A model generated the notes under the pieces. It was given only the letters and a program-made list of their open reading frames with translations. It was not told where the DNA came from and ran no database searches. The position numbers were made by a program, and so were the translations under genes. Positions 1 to 9,955 of a DNA stretch of 64,000 nucleotides are shown here, piece by piece. Position 1 is the stretch's first letter, and the number at the start of each line of letters is the position of its first letter. Origin of the DNA: Sabellastarte sp. h YS-2021 (lineage: Eukaryota; Annelida; Polychaeta; Sabellida; Sabellidae); assembly GCA_964017235.1 (NCBI GenBank), contig OZ024927.1:53077293-53141292 (forward strand), in the 5' to 3' direction.

Positions 1-125
1 TTTAAATATAATATATAGATTACAGTTGAGTTATACAGATTAAAATTTGAGTGATACGGATTGAAATTTCAGTTATACAGATAAAAAATTGGGCTATACA
101 GTTTAAAGTATCATATACAGACTTA
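1..125. repeat. Short minisatellite, about 31-bp unit
   Basis: Four imperfect units built on 'gagttatacagattaaaatt' follow one another with a spacing of about 31-32 bases. The array is cut by the window start, so its full length is unknown. No coding potential is seen. Confidence 0.7.
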
Positions 126-149
126 TTTTGTAAATTCCTTCCTCATACC

Positions 150-291
150 AAGGAGAATAAATCAACATGAATTAATTGCTAAGACAATAGACACTAATCC
201 TATTAGAAACCATCCCAGTAATAGATCAACATCAATGAGACCCTAAGACAACAGGCTCAAATCCTCCAAGAAACCCCCCATTCCAATAATA
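150..291. repeat. Minisatellite (about 70-bp units), left flank of the LINE
   Basis: Two units share 'atcaacat.aat', 'ctaagacaa', 'atcct', 'aaacc' and 'ccaataatag'. The same unit resumes at 4252 on the other side of the LINE, so the LINE landed at or next to a unit boundary of this minisatellite. Confidence 0.65.
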
Positions 292-526
292 GAGATAGAT
301 AGATAGATATGTTTTTTATTATACTGACAGTGTGTTATATGCATACAATACAATATCACAACTACATACTGTAACACCCAGCCTGAAAAGGCTTACAAGT
401 CAGTTTTAACCACATTGACAAATATAGTGTGTAATACATAGTAATAATAACATTTTGGTAAATGGACATTTATCATTATAAACACAAGTCATGCCTGATA
501 ATTCACCACAAGTCATATTTGTTAAT

Positions 527-3500
527 TTAACACGTTAAAAGTTTATTTTTCCTACATTCCCAAATTTTAACTAGAAATTTGACAAACTTTCTTAGATGAC
601 AATTCTGCAGTTTCATTAATTTTAAAAATTTATCTTCCAGATCTAATTCTTGGAAGTCAGAGCAAATATTTTGTGAGATATAATTAAAAAAAGCAGACCG
701 TTCTGCATAATAGCCATCACAACAGATTACAAAGTGTATTTCGTCTTCGACTGCATTAATTTGGCACACAGGACAAACTCTTTTGTGTAGTGGCTTTTGC
801 TGGTATCTACCTTTTTCTATTGATAATGGTAAAGTTCCGGATCTTAACTTAGCCAAAAGTGAGCGTTCATTTCTTTTCAAATTCACAGAGACATAGTTTT
901 CTGTTTCTAAATGAGCCTTAAATTTAACATATGTTCTCAACTTTGTCTTTGTACTAAGTGAGTCTTGCCATTCAAGATCACTTAAAATCAAAAGTTTTTC
1001 CTTTGCTACGTTTATATCTACTTCTGAGCCCAAAATCATATTTTCGTGCATGTTTATGTCCTCTAAAATATTTTCAAGGTCTCCACTCCAGTTATCATTT
1101 GAGATATTCTGCAAATCATATTCAAATATGCTGAAGGTTAATCTGTCATTCTTCATTTTAATTAAACGATTATAAAACCTTAAAATATTTAAGTACATTC
1201 TATATTTTGGTCTTGTCCAACCCATGTCTCCATGTAAAGCACTGAGTGGGGTTTTAGCATTTACTCCAAGAAAGTAACGGCAAGCTCTATTTTGAATTTT
1301 CTCAGCATGCCCAGAATTCCTGTATCCCCAAATGGCACTAGCATAATCTGAGATAGAAATTACTCCACTGTTGTATAATTTTGAAAATGTCTCAAACCCA
1401 ATATTCTTAAATGTTTTAAATTTAGCGATTATTGCACCCAGCGCTCTCCCCCCTGCTTCAGCTAATTCTTGTGCACAAACATTGTAGTCCAGGAATTCGT
1501 TTAATGAAATACCTAAATATTTATAAGAGCTAACAATCCCTAATTTTGATTGACCAACATAAAACTCGGAATCTGTTTTTTTCCTGCATTTATTCCTAAA
1601 GTGAACAATCTGACTTTTTTTAATATTCAATTGTAATTGCCACTTTTCACACCATTCATGGAGTTTATTAAGTAATTTTTGTAGATCACTTTCATTTTCG
1701 GCCAATATTGCAATATCGTCAGCATAAAGTAATATGGGTATCTTTCTATTGCCAATTGGAATGCCAAGTCCCAGGTTCTTTATATCTATAGCTAAATCAT
1801 TAATAAATATTCCAAAAAGTGTGGGGGAAAGATTATCTCCCTGCCTAACTCCTATATCCACATTAAACCATTCACTTAAAAGTCCATGTAATTTCACGCA
1901 TGATATGTTATGTTCATACAATGATCTAATTGCCCAATAAATTTTACCTGTTATGTTGTGAATTAAAAGTTTATACCAAAGGAGGTCTCTGTTGACCCAG
2001 TCGAATGCTTTTTGCATATCTATGAAAGCCACATAAGTATCCTTTTTGAACTTTAATCTATTCCTAATAATAGTTGTGAGAGAGAATATGTGATCCTCAC
2101 ATGAGCGAGACTGACGGAAGCCATTTTGTTCATCACAAAATAAATCAATTTCCTCGCAGTAACTAACAACACGGTTGTTTAATATTTGTGAATAAATTTT
2201 GCCAATATGTGAGAGTAAAGATACACCCCTGTATTCTGTTGGCACATGTGGGTCTTTCATAGAGTTTTTTGGTACAGGGGTTATTATAGCTTTTTCCCAG
2301 CATCCTGGAACTTTACCATATGAAAAGCATAGATTGAACAGTTTATATAATGCATACTTACATTCATTATTTTTCAGTACATCAACAAACACCCCATCAA
2401 AGCCACATGCTTTATTTTTGTTAGCTTTGTCAATAATTTTTTCTATTTCATCATATGATATGTCACCATTAATCAATTCATTAACATTATCAGACTTTTC
2501 AAGGAAACATTTATGATTTAACATATCCTGATAGTATTCGTTAAACCTTTTATTCCCACTTGAGTAAAGCTCTTGAAATTCTGATTTCCATTTCTTCAGA
2601 ACTACATTTGTGTCATTACACAATATATTATTTTCATTATACACTGAGAATGGAATTTTTGCCTTTCTATGACCCAGGTTTTTTATTTTTCGCCAAAATT
2701 CTCTTGGATTTGATGAGCTAACTTTTTCTAAATTGTTTACTATTTTATTGTTATATTGCCTTTCATAGAAACATACATTTTTATCAAAATTTTTCCTAGC
2801 AGTTATATATTCCATTCTCATTGCTGATTTTAGTTCTTTGTCTTTTGAAATGGATCTAAAAGCCCTTTCTTTGGCACACATATTTTTCCACATATGCGTT
2901 AAATCACTATTCCAAAAAGGCTTGTAACTTTTAAACTTTTTACGTATTACTTTACTCTGAGAGTTGTAATTTAGGGGAGTGTCCATTTCATTTAGAATAC
3001 ACTGGCACAATTTTGAGTATACACAATCTAATTCAATTTGTTGATTTTCTGTTTTTTCTATTTTATCTATTACCTCAGAGACACACTTTAACCAATTTTC
3101 ATTTTGCATAAAGGAATTGGGTACATTTTCAAAGTCATATTTTTTACTCTGAACATACTGAAAAGGGCCTTCTTTTCTAGTGGCTGTTTCTGTAAATTCT
3201 GTACCATTACTTTTATCCACGAAGATGTCTACACATAATACAGAGTGGTCAGGGGATTTACTAGCTGAATCTATGTACATAAAAAGATTATGTTCAGAAA
3301 GCAAATGACTCATTAAAATAACTTCAAAATTCCGACAACTCTGGAAACAATCATGCGGTGTAATAATATAATCAACAACAGCATTTCCCCGGTGAGTTGA
3401 TGTGAAATTGTCTTTTTTGAACCTCCCATTCAAAATACAACATTTACTGTCTTTCAAAAATTCTAGAAATGTTTCACAGTATGTATTTTTATTTGAGTCA

Positions 3501-4042
3501 ATTACTAAACGATTTGGAATTCTATCAAAATTTGCACAGTCTATTTCTTTCCCAATACGAGCATTGAAGTCCCCACATATAATTACAGTTTCAACACTGC
3601 TGTTAACATATAACTGAGATATTAAATGACCAAAAAATTTATATGGTTCTGCCCAGGGGGAATTTTCAGGAGGTAAATAACAACAATATACCAGACAACT
3701 ATAACCTGTAGATTTGTTACTTAACTGAATACCTAGAATACCATCTACTTGTTTATCAATTATATTCACTGTAAAAAGTTTTAATAATGAGTCCCGCACT
3801 AAAATACCAACACCACCATGTGTTATACTGGATTTAATATGCTTTACAGCACGATTATACCCAAACCAATTATAGTTTTTCACATGAACTAATTTGTCTC
3901 TTGATAAATGGGATTCAGCAATACACACAATGTCTTTATCTAGAGCTTTAATTATTTGTTGTCTTAAAATGTTATTAGAATCAGTCCATCCATTAACATT
4001 TAGAAAGGCTATACTTAACAGGTCCTTTTCAGGTTGGGAGTC
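527..4042 (-). CDS. LINE ORF2: APE endonuclease and reverse transcriptase
   Basis: The open frame is 1171 codons plus stop; the first ATG is at 3928 (1133 residues from there). Residue numbers count from that Met. Endonuclease motifs: CGDFNAR near 118 and SPDHSVL near 224. The start of the endonuclease fold (SIAFLNVNGW) lies upstream of the first ATG, so the true N-terminus is before 3928. RT motifs: TEYRGVSLLSHIGKI near 565, DEQNGFRQSRS near 602, AFIDMQKAFDWVNRD near 636, GVRQGDNLSPTLFG near 694, and the catalytic YADD at 735-738 (bases 1715-1726). The C-terminus has C-x2-C-x9-H-x3-C (CPVC...H...C), a zinc knuckle seen in several LINE clades. The protein would nick the target and copy its own RNA into the nick. 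All catalytic motifs I can check are present. Upstream it is separated from ORF1 by a single in-frame TAG. It is a mobile-element gene, not a host gene. Confidence 0.95.
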   Translation of the reverse strand, partial: DSQPEKDLLSIAFLNVNGWTDSNNILRQQIIKALDKDIVCIAESHLSRDKLVHVKNYNWFGYNRAVKHIKSSITHGGVGILVRDSLLKLFTVNIIDKQVDGILGIQLSNKSTGYSCLVYCCYLPPENSPWAEPYKFFGHLISQLYVNSSVETVIICGDFNARIGKEIDCANFDRIPNRLVIDSNKNTYCETFLEFLKDSKCCILNGRFKKDNFTSTHRGNAVVDYIITPHDCFQSCRNFEVILMSHLLSEHNLFMYIDSASKSPDHSVLCVDIFVDKSNGTEFTETATRKEGPFQYVQSKKYDFENVPNSFMQNENWLKCVSEVIDKIEKTENQQIELDCVYSKLCQCILNEMDTPLNYNSQSKVIRKKFKSYKPFWNSDLTHMWKNMCAKERAFRSISKDKELKSAMRMEYITARKNFDKNVCFYERQYNNKIVNNLEKVSSSNPREFWRKIKNLGHRKAKIPFSVYNENNILCNDTNVVLKKWKSEFQELYSSGNKRFNEYYQDMLNHKCFLEKSDNVNELINGDISYDEIEKIIDKANKNKACGFDGVFVDVLKNNECKYALYKLFNLCFSYGKVPGCWEKAIITPVPKNSMKDPHVPTEYRGVSLLSHIGKIYSQILNNRVVSYCEEIDLFCDEQNGFRQSRSCEDHIFSLTTIIRNRLKFKKDTYVAFIDMQKAFDWVNRDLLWYKLLIHNITGKIYWAIRSLYEHNISCVKLHGLLSEWFNVDIGVRQGDNLSPTLFGIFINDLAIDIKNLGLGIPIGNRKIPILLYADDIAILAENESDLQKLLNKLHEWCEKWQLQLNIKKSQIVHFRNKCRKKTDSEFYVGQSKLGIVSSYKYLGISLNEFLDYNVCAQELAEAGGRALGAIIAKFKTFKNIGFETFSKLYNSGVISISDYASAIWGYRNSGHAEKIQNRACRYFLGVNAKTPLSALHGDMGWTRPKYRMYLNILRFYNRLIKMKNDRLTFSIFEYDLQNISNDNWSGDLENILEDINMHENMILGSEVDINVAKEKLLILSDLEWQDSLSTKTKLRTYVKFKAHLETENYVSVNLKRNERSLLAKLRSGTLPLSIEKGRYQQKPLHKRVCPVCQINAVEDEIHFVICCDGYYAERSAFFNYISQNICSDFQELDLEDKFLKLMKLQNCHLRKFVKFLVKIWECRKNKLLTC

Positions 4043-4249
4043 CTAGTAAGTGTCACTTGTTGCACTATATCCGATATTCTGGGTATCTGGAATTCCACGT
4101 TGAAGGTCATCAGATAGTGTTGAAACAGGGGTTTGTAGTCGACTCACATTTGGAATGGAACTGGGTGGCAGGACGGAACCCGAGTGGTAATCAGTGTTAT
4201 GATACTGAAACTGGTCAGTTGAGTGCATAACTACTTGGTCTGTCCGTGA
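4043..4249 (-). pseudogene. C-terminal remnant of LINE ORF1
   Basis: About 68 codons remain, rich in Ser, Asp, Gln and Pro (for example TDQFQYHNTDYHSGSVLPPS). They end in TAG at 4043-4045, in the same frame as ORF2 and directly before its first codon. The 5' part is missing because the element is truncated near 4250. No zinc finger or coiled coil survives in the fragment, so the identification as ORF1 rests on position and frame. Confidence 0.6.
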
Positions 4250-4251
4250 CC

Positions 4252-4340
4252 AAAATCAACATCAATAGAATACTTAGACAATAAGTAAAAATCCTATTAG
4301 AAGCCATCCCAATAATAGACAATCAAATCAAGATCAATGG
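4252..4340. repeat. Minisatellite, right flank of the LINE
   Basis: It continues the unit seen at 150-291 ('aaatcaacatcaat', 'cttagacaa', 'aatcctattagaa', 'catcccaataatag'), about 70 bases per unit, in the same orientation. Confidence 0.65.
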
Positions 4341-4511
4341 AATATAATAAAAGTATACCCTAGCAGGGTTATGTCATTTGCCCAGTTATGAATAGTTTAT
4401 ATTTTATTTGGATTTGAATTTGACGAATATTAAAAATTGACAAACTTAAGACAACACACCAAAGAATTGTGAAGTACAGTTAGTAAAGACTTTCCTATGT
4501 AAGATATGTGA

Positions 4512-4715
4512 CAATGGGATATAAGTGATGTTTTCCATACCCCGAGATATACAGTGCCAGAATATGAAATTGACTCTGATGCGAGTCTAGAGGCAGACAA
4601 TGAAGAAAAAGTAGCTTGTAATATTAGGGATCTACTGTCACTCAGAGAATCAAGAAACTCTAGCTTTACTTTCTCTGAATTAAATGATATGATTACTTTT
4701 CTGTGCTCATCATGA
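4512..4715 (+). CDS. Possible 3'-terminal coding fragment, unknown protein
   Basis: An open frame of 67 codons ends in TGA at 4713-4715. It has no early Met, so it would be a terminal exon or a fragment. The product is acidic and looks protein-like (TVPEYEIDSDASLEADNEEK, then RDLLSLRESRNSSFTFSEL). A canonical AATAAA follows at 4808-4813, about 95 bases after the stop, as expected for a 3' exon. I see no convincing acceptor immediately upstream, and the opposite strand is also open for 96 codons. I do not recognise the family; it may belong to a mobile element. Confidence 0.3.
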   Translation, partial: QWDISDVFHTPRYTVPEYEIDSDASLEADNEEKVACNIRDLLSLRESRNSSFTFSELNDMITFLCSS

Positions 4716-4973
4716 AGCATATGTACAATTACATTTACTACTTGTGTTTAACTGTTTGTAAATAGCCTACATTATGTGTTCATATCTAAACTTTTTACTT
4801 TGTACGAAATAAACTAATTTAATTTAATAATCCCTTTATAGAATAAGTTTTTCTATGGTGTCAAATTAAAAATATTTCGTATTTTTATATACATTACAGA
4901 TATATTGACATTACATAACCCTCATATTATCCTTAATTATCTTTATTTATCACTTAACAAGTATAGAGGATTT

Positions 4974-5100
4974 CATCTTAAGTTTGTGCAGCAAAATCTT
5001 GAGATTTTTGCACAATCTTAAGATTTCTGCCTAAACTTAGGATCCTAAGTTTGAGCAAGTAAATCTTAAGATTTTACCGATCTTAAGTTTAGGCCTAACA
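4974..5100. repeat. Solo end of a palindrome-rich inverted-repeat element
   Basis: About 127 bases align along their length with the right terminal repeat of the 5338-6254 element (same order: CATCTTAAG, GCA, ATCTTGAGAT, TTTGCAC, CCTAAACTTAGGATCCTAAG, ending GGCCTAACA). CTTAAG-type palindromes replace the CTCGAG-type palindromes of the relative. No left partner was found nearby. Confidence 0.6.
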
Positions 5101-5337
5101 TCAGCAATGTTGGGGTAACAAAGCAAACTCCATAGTATCCGCCGGATGCTACCCAGGAGATACTATAAATAAAGTAAAGGATAGGAATGAAGGTGGATAC
5201 ATAGAATTCTGACCCACTCATCCCTAATGGACTGTATCTTGTTAAGAGATTATGCTTTTGCACTCACGAAATGGCTGATAAAACCCTTCTACAGTAGACA
5301 GGTATACAATATATTCAGAGGAATAAGGTAGTGATAA

Positions 5338-6254
5338 TGTTGAGCACCAACTTGCGATCGGGAACATCTCGGGATTGTCCTTGCACAAACTCAAGATCTT
5401 GAGTTGAGGCAAACATCTCGAGATGGGAGTCCCATCTCGAGATTGGGCTGCACAAACTTAAGATGTTTACCTAAGGCTGTGATTTGCTAATTAATTGAAT
5501 CTACTAATAACTGATTGGCTAATTTTAGTGACTAGTCAATATTGTGTGTGCTCAGTCAGTTAGTCCTTTTCATTTATAATTGCAATTTTCTTTCATTATG
5601 ACGAGTTCTTTGTTGATGTTTTTTTAACTACAAAGAATCAAACAAAAGATATATGTATCCATGTTTACATGAAATGTGATTTATTTCTGTGAATCTGGGT
5701 TTTAGACATATCTCAGAAAAAATGTAATGAAGAACTAAAAAGTCATCAATTTTAACCATTAAATATTTGTAGATGACTTTATCTCAATAACTGGTTTTTT
5801 TTAATTGCTACCTTAAAACATCAAGTGTTAATATCCACCATATTCCATAAACCTGTTGATAGGAGGATTCAGTGCTATAAAGTGCAATTGGTAATCATAG
5901 TCCAGGGAAATACCTGACAACACACCAACAATTATAGAAGTGCAATTAGGAACCTGAGAAAAAGTTCAGACAACACTTTACACAAACAAATTCCTTTGAT
6001 GAGATAATCAAAGAGTTTTATATTCAATACCATTGTAATCCTTTGCCAGATTATATTTGGAAGCCACATTTGTGGGTTTCTCTAAATACAACCATGTTTA
6101 GTGCTAATGACAATTCAAAATACATCATCTTAAGTATGGGCAGCACCATCTCGAGATGTTCTGCACAATCTCGAGATGTTTGCCTCAACTCAAGATCTTG
6201 AGTTTGTGCAAGGACAATCTCGAGATGTTCCTGATCGCGAGTTGGGGCCTAACA
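5338..6254. mobile_element. Non-autonomous DNA element with about 130-bp palindrome-rich inverted repeats
   Basis: The left end (TGTTGAGCACCAACTTGCGA) and the right end (reverse complement TGTTAGGCCCCAACTCGCGA) match over about 130 bases. The repeats hold several inner palindromes such as CATCTCGAGATG and CTCAAGATCTTGAG. ATAA flanks both ends and is a candidate 4-bp target duplication. The 650-bp interior has no transposase. I cannot name the superfamily. Confidence 0.75.
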
Positions 6255-6649
6255 ATAATACATTTGGACTTCTGGAACAGAGGTTCTAACTCATGTAGTA
6301 GGAGCCATCATTCGTTCGTTCGTTTGTAAGTAAGACATTCAGTTGACATCCCAAAGGCACTGATGTCCAAATAGACCAATTGCCAGAAAGAGTATGTCTC
6401 GAAGTTATGATAGGGAAGAAGACTGAAGCTGGATTGGCTAGTCTGAATAGGTAGTACAACAACAATCACTTGCATCAGCTTGTACATTCAAAATTAACCA
6501 CGAAATTTATTTCTTCGCATGCAAATTCAATTCCTAAAGTCCCCAATAGGTAACAAATCTTTAATATTACCTACTTATTCTTGATTACTTGTGTTGTACA
6601 TATCTCTCGCTGCTTTCTTTAATTGACATTTAAAATTACATAGGACAAT

Positions 6650-6791
6650 GTAAGGGTTTTACGTTAAGTTCAACAGCCAGAATCATATTGGGACAGGTCC
6701 CCAGCATTGTCATTTGTGGTGATCGAACCCAAACAGAGGTGACAACCTGGAAAAGATGCCAAACCTGCTAACCTACTGGGCCATTGGGGAC
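6650..6791 (-). mobile_element. tRNA-derived SINE, family 2
   Basis: Read on the minus strand it starts GTCCCCAATGGCCCAGTAGG, with an A box (TAGGTTAGCAGG) and a B box (GGGTTCGATCACC) at tRNA spacing, and ends with a TTAACGTAAAACCC tail. A related piece lies at 25948-26110. Confidence 0.65.
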
Positions 6792-8839
6792 TTCTAGAAT
6801 TGCATAGGATATCTATCAATACATAGGTATGGCTAAAAATATAATTCAGAATTTTACATACATAAGTATCAATAATGCAAAAGCATCACAAATGTACAAG
6901 CATTGTATCTACAGATTCGAACCGTCAAATAAAAAATTGCAGCATGTCAAATCGAGCATTAACTAAACTCTGTTCCAGAACAACCAAAAAGGCACAAAAA
7001 TTATTTTGCTTTGAAAACATAATTGCAGAAGATTCTTTAAAATGTTGATTTGTTTTTGTTATTACAAAGTAATTCATAGATTATAAAGTGCATTGCACCG
7101 GCATATCCCTCAATGCACCTATCTCCAAAATTATTACATAAGTTCAAATATATGCTTACCTTCACAGATTGGTCACGTTTGTCACTCAATCACAAAAGTA
7201 GTTTATTAAAAATTTAACCAGTACTTTCTGCACAATGAAGCATTACCTGCAACCAAGTAACAATACACCACCTAATAACAAAGGAAGAAAGGGGCTTTTT
7301 ACAATAACCATTGCAGTTCATAACCCTTCTACTTTTGATATTTCTAGCGAGGTTTGTTTAATGTTTTTCTTTTATGGAACTATGAGCATGAAAAAGAATA
7401 ACAGTGACATATTGCTGGTGGAAGAAACACGAGAGTCTCTTTCCACAGAGCAAAAGGGGTGGGGATTTTTAAGAGGGGTAAAATGGGGGAGCCCACAATA
7501 AAAAAATCCTCCGCTTTTAAGTCCCCCTTGCTTTCAATTAATAACACCAGAGAAAGGTATTTTTTCACCAGGTGCACTATTGATGGCTTAAGTTTTATGT
7601 AGCTAGTGCTACAGTAATTAGGTAGTAGGGAGGAAAATAAAACTACCATTCAATAGCAACAAGGTACTCAACTCAACAGAGAAGCTATGCATCAGTGAAA
7701 TCATTTATGGCCGTCCAACCAAGCGACCTCTTCCATATGGCGGGCAGAATCGTTGATTGAAAAGGTAAGAAAGGGGAGACAGGGAGAGATAAAGGAGTGA
7801 AACCTACCTTTTTGTGTGTCCTGTTTAGTTATAATTGCCATTAAAAATTATCACTTCTCCTCCCTACCAATTTGGACCCCTCTATACCCTACTTCACCCC
7901 TTTTTTGTGTTTCTGCATAAAAAAGGTAGTTTTGTTGGTTGGTCTGCTAATTGCTTTGACTAATAACTGTAACTGAAAAAGCAAGGGAGTTATTAGTTCT
8001 CCCCCATTGCAAAAAGGCGGTGGATGAAAAGAGGGGTGAAATTAATGAAAAGTTGTAATTGTATAATTCTCTGGGCTTTGTTGAAAGAGAAGCACCACAG
8101 AATGTGAGGGGAGATTTGGTTTTTGGTCATTCACTAAAATGTTAGCAAAAAGGAAAGGGCTGTAATTTCAGGGTGATAAAATGTGTTGGTAATGTGTTTT
8201 ATTTTTCGATTGTCTTCAAAAAAGCCTTTCAATGTGATCCTTGATCAGCTTAAGGTTTCCTTCAAAAGGTGATGTGGTCCAAGGGTCACCTTTTCCTTGT
8301 ACTGTTTTGCACACCTGTATTGACTTTGATGCAATATGTTGGGATGCTAACAAAGAGATTGTGGCTTAATGCACGGACACTAGAAAGGAAAGTGTTATGC
8401 CCTCTCATTGATTTGAGTTATTGTTCTAATGATGTACTGAAAAATGGGGCATTGTACACACTTAAGCATTTAATCAAGTTACCAGTTCAGGTTAATTGCT
8501 AAGTTGTGTGGGACACTGACAAAATGGACTGGATTTGCATTGATGGATCGAGGAGGTTTTGATTGTCTTAATTTTATGCCTCTATTAAGGAGAAAAGGGG
8601 TAATGGCGACAAATGAATGGTCCTTTTGAAGATGGTTCTTTGGGTTCGTAAATAATGATTGAGGGCACACACTATTAAATTGATTTGATTTGATTGATAA
8701 CTTCTTTTAGCCATTACCTCAGTTTGCAATTTCCTCCTCTATGTTAAGTTAATTTTAGCCAGACTAACCTATTTTTGTGCAGGTACGAAAGTTTCATATT
8801 TTTGTTGATTTTATCAGGTTTAGATCAGATTATTTGTGT
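6792..8839. other. No gene recognised
   Basis: AT-rich sequence with only short, unconvincing ORFs (longest about 90 codons). No tRNA, splice-consistent exon or protein domain is visible to me. Confidence 0.6.
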
Positions 8840-8873
8840 TTTAACGTCACTTTCAACACTGTAGAGGTCATAT

Positions 8874-9691
8874 TGTTGGGCGCGAACTACCGATCTGCGC
8901 GATCTCGAGATTTTACTTGCGCGATCTCGTCATCAAAAGATTGCGCGCCCATATCGAGATTGCTCAAGCAATCTCAAGATGGAGCTGCTCCAACTCACAA
9001 TGATATTTACTCATTGAATTTCAAAAAGGTTATCCCTGTCTCCTTAAGTGAATAGATTAGAGTGGCCACAACTAATCCAATTATATTGTTACAATGAAGG
9101 GGGAATGAATTGGGGGGGAGAATCAATTGCAAATAAAGAAGCTACATGTAATCCAATTAGCTTGCTACAATAAGGGGGTTAATCAGGGGTCATCAAGTAA
9201 ATTAATTGCAAAGGGAGAAGCCACATCTAATTGAATTGCGTTATAAAAATTTTGGGTGGTTATTAGGGTTTTATTAAATGAAGCAATTATAAAGAAGCCA
9301 CATGTAATCCAATAACTGGCTACAATGAGGGGTTTAATAAGGATCAGTAAGTGAATGAATTGCAAAGAGAGAGGCCACATTTAATGTTCTGTAATATGTC
9401 TGTTTCCTGTTTTAATGATTTAATATCCACTTTTGTACAAATCAGATTATCTCTTTTATACTCAGTCAAATGTCATAATAAAGTGTATTTTAAAAATCAG
9501 CCAGTTATTGACCACCTCAAAATTAAACACAGCCAATCAAATCAAGATTCTGCGATGGAAATCATTGTGAGTTGGAGCAGCTCCATCTCGAGATTGCTTG
9601 AGCAATCTCGAGATGGGCGCGCGATCTTTTGATGACGAGATCGCGCAAGTGAAATCTCGAGATCGCGCAAATCGGTAGTTCGCGCCCAACA
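8874..9691. mobile_element. Non-autonomous DNA element, long palindrome-rich inverted repeats
   Basis: The ends match as inverted repeats over about 130 bases: TGTTGGGCGCGAACTACCGA on the left, and on the right CGCGCCCAACA preceded by the matching sequence. Inner palindromes include GATCTCGAGATT-type and GAGCAGCTCC blocks. It belongs with the 5338-6254 element (TGTT start, CTCGAG palindromes). ATAT is repeated on the two sides of the insertion in the split SINE, with six extra bases on the right. The interior carries a minisatellite and no transposase. Confidence 0.75.
9035..9385. repeat. Minisatellite inside the 8874-9691 element
   Basis: Four to five units of about 80-90 bases share 'aatgaattgcaaa', 'gaagccacatctaatccaat' and 'gctacaat.aggggttaat'. 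It accounts for most of the element interior. Confidence 0.7.
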
Positions 9692-9810
9692 ATTGTTATA
9701 TCACGATGGGTATTTTTTTGTGCAGAGAACACCAGTGCACTCAGTTGGTTAAGGTGCAATACTGTAAACGTTTCCACATATTGAATGGTGAACTGGACAT
9801 TACAAGGACC

Positions 9811-9955
9811 ATGTTTTAGTGAACTCCTTTATCAGGAGTTGTATTGGCAATCCACATATGGATCTAACATCCAACATATTTGGTTTAGTGCAGCTCCTTT
9901 GTCAGGAGTGGAGAGTGGAATCCACATCTTTGTGTGGGATCAAATATATCACACC
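9811..9955. repeat. Two-copy direct repeat, about 75 bp
   Basis: 'tttagtg.a.ctcctttatcaggagt...tggaatccacat' occurs twice in a row. Each copy contains the small palindrome ctcctttatcaggag. Confidence 0.6.

Larger units (their letters stand above)
292..4251 (-). mobile_element. Non-LTR retrotransposon (LINE), nearly full ORF2, 5'-truncated in ORF1
   Basis: The element reads on the minus strand. Its 3' end, at the low coordinates, is an (ATCT)n microsatellite tail at about 292-309, used in place of poly(A), preceded by about 220 bases of 3' UTR. ORF2 (527-4042) carries an APE-type endonuclease, a reverse transcriptase and a C-terminal zinc-knuckle-like motif. Only the last part of ORF1 remains, so the copy is 5'-truncated at about 4250, as is typical of incomplete target-primed reverse transcription. 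Both flanks belong to the same minisatellite, which fixes the boundaries to within a few bases. The clade is not certain; the layout (APE endonuclease, RT, CCHC, microsatellite tail) fits the CR1/Jockey/I group. An uninterrupted ORF of more than 1100 codons implies a young insertion. Confidence 0.93.
8840..9790 (-). mobile_element. Old SINE (family 1) 3' body split by a DNA element
   Basis: Bases 8840-8873 and 9698-9790 are two halves of the SINE body seen whole at 14355-14582 ('cactgta.aggtcatat' and 'atatcacgatggg', then the 'cagttggt.aaggt...tactgtaaac' block). The DNA element at 8874-9691 separates them, so the SINE is older than that insertion. Confidence 0.65.

Noticed and set aside
292-4251. 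LTR-type element
   Set aside because: APE endonuclease motifs, YADD reverse transcriptase without integrase or protease, and no long terminal repeats: it is a LINE.
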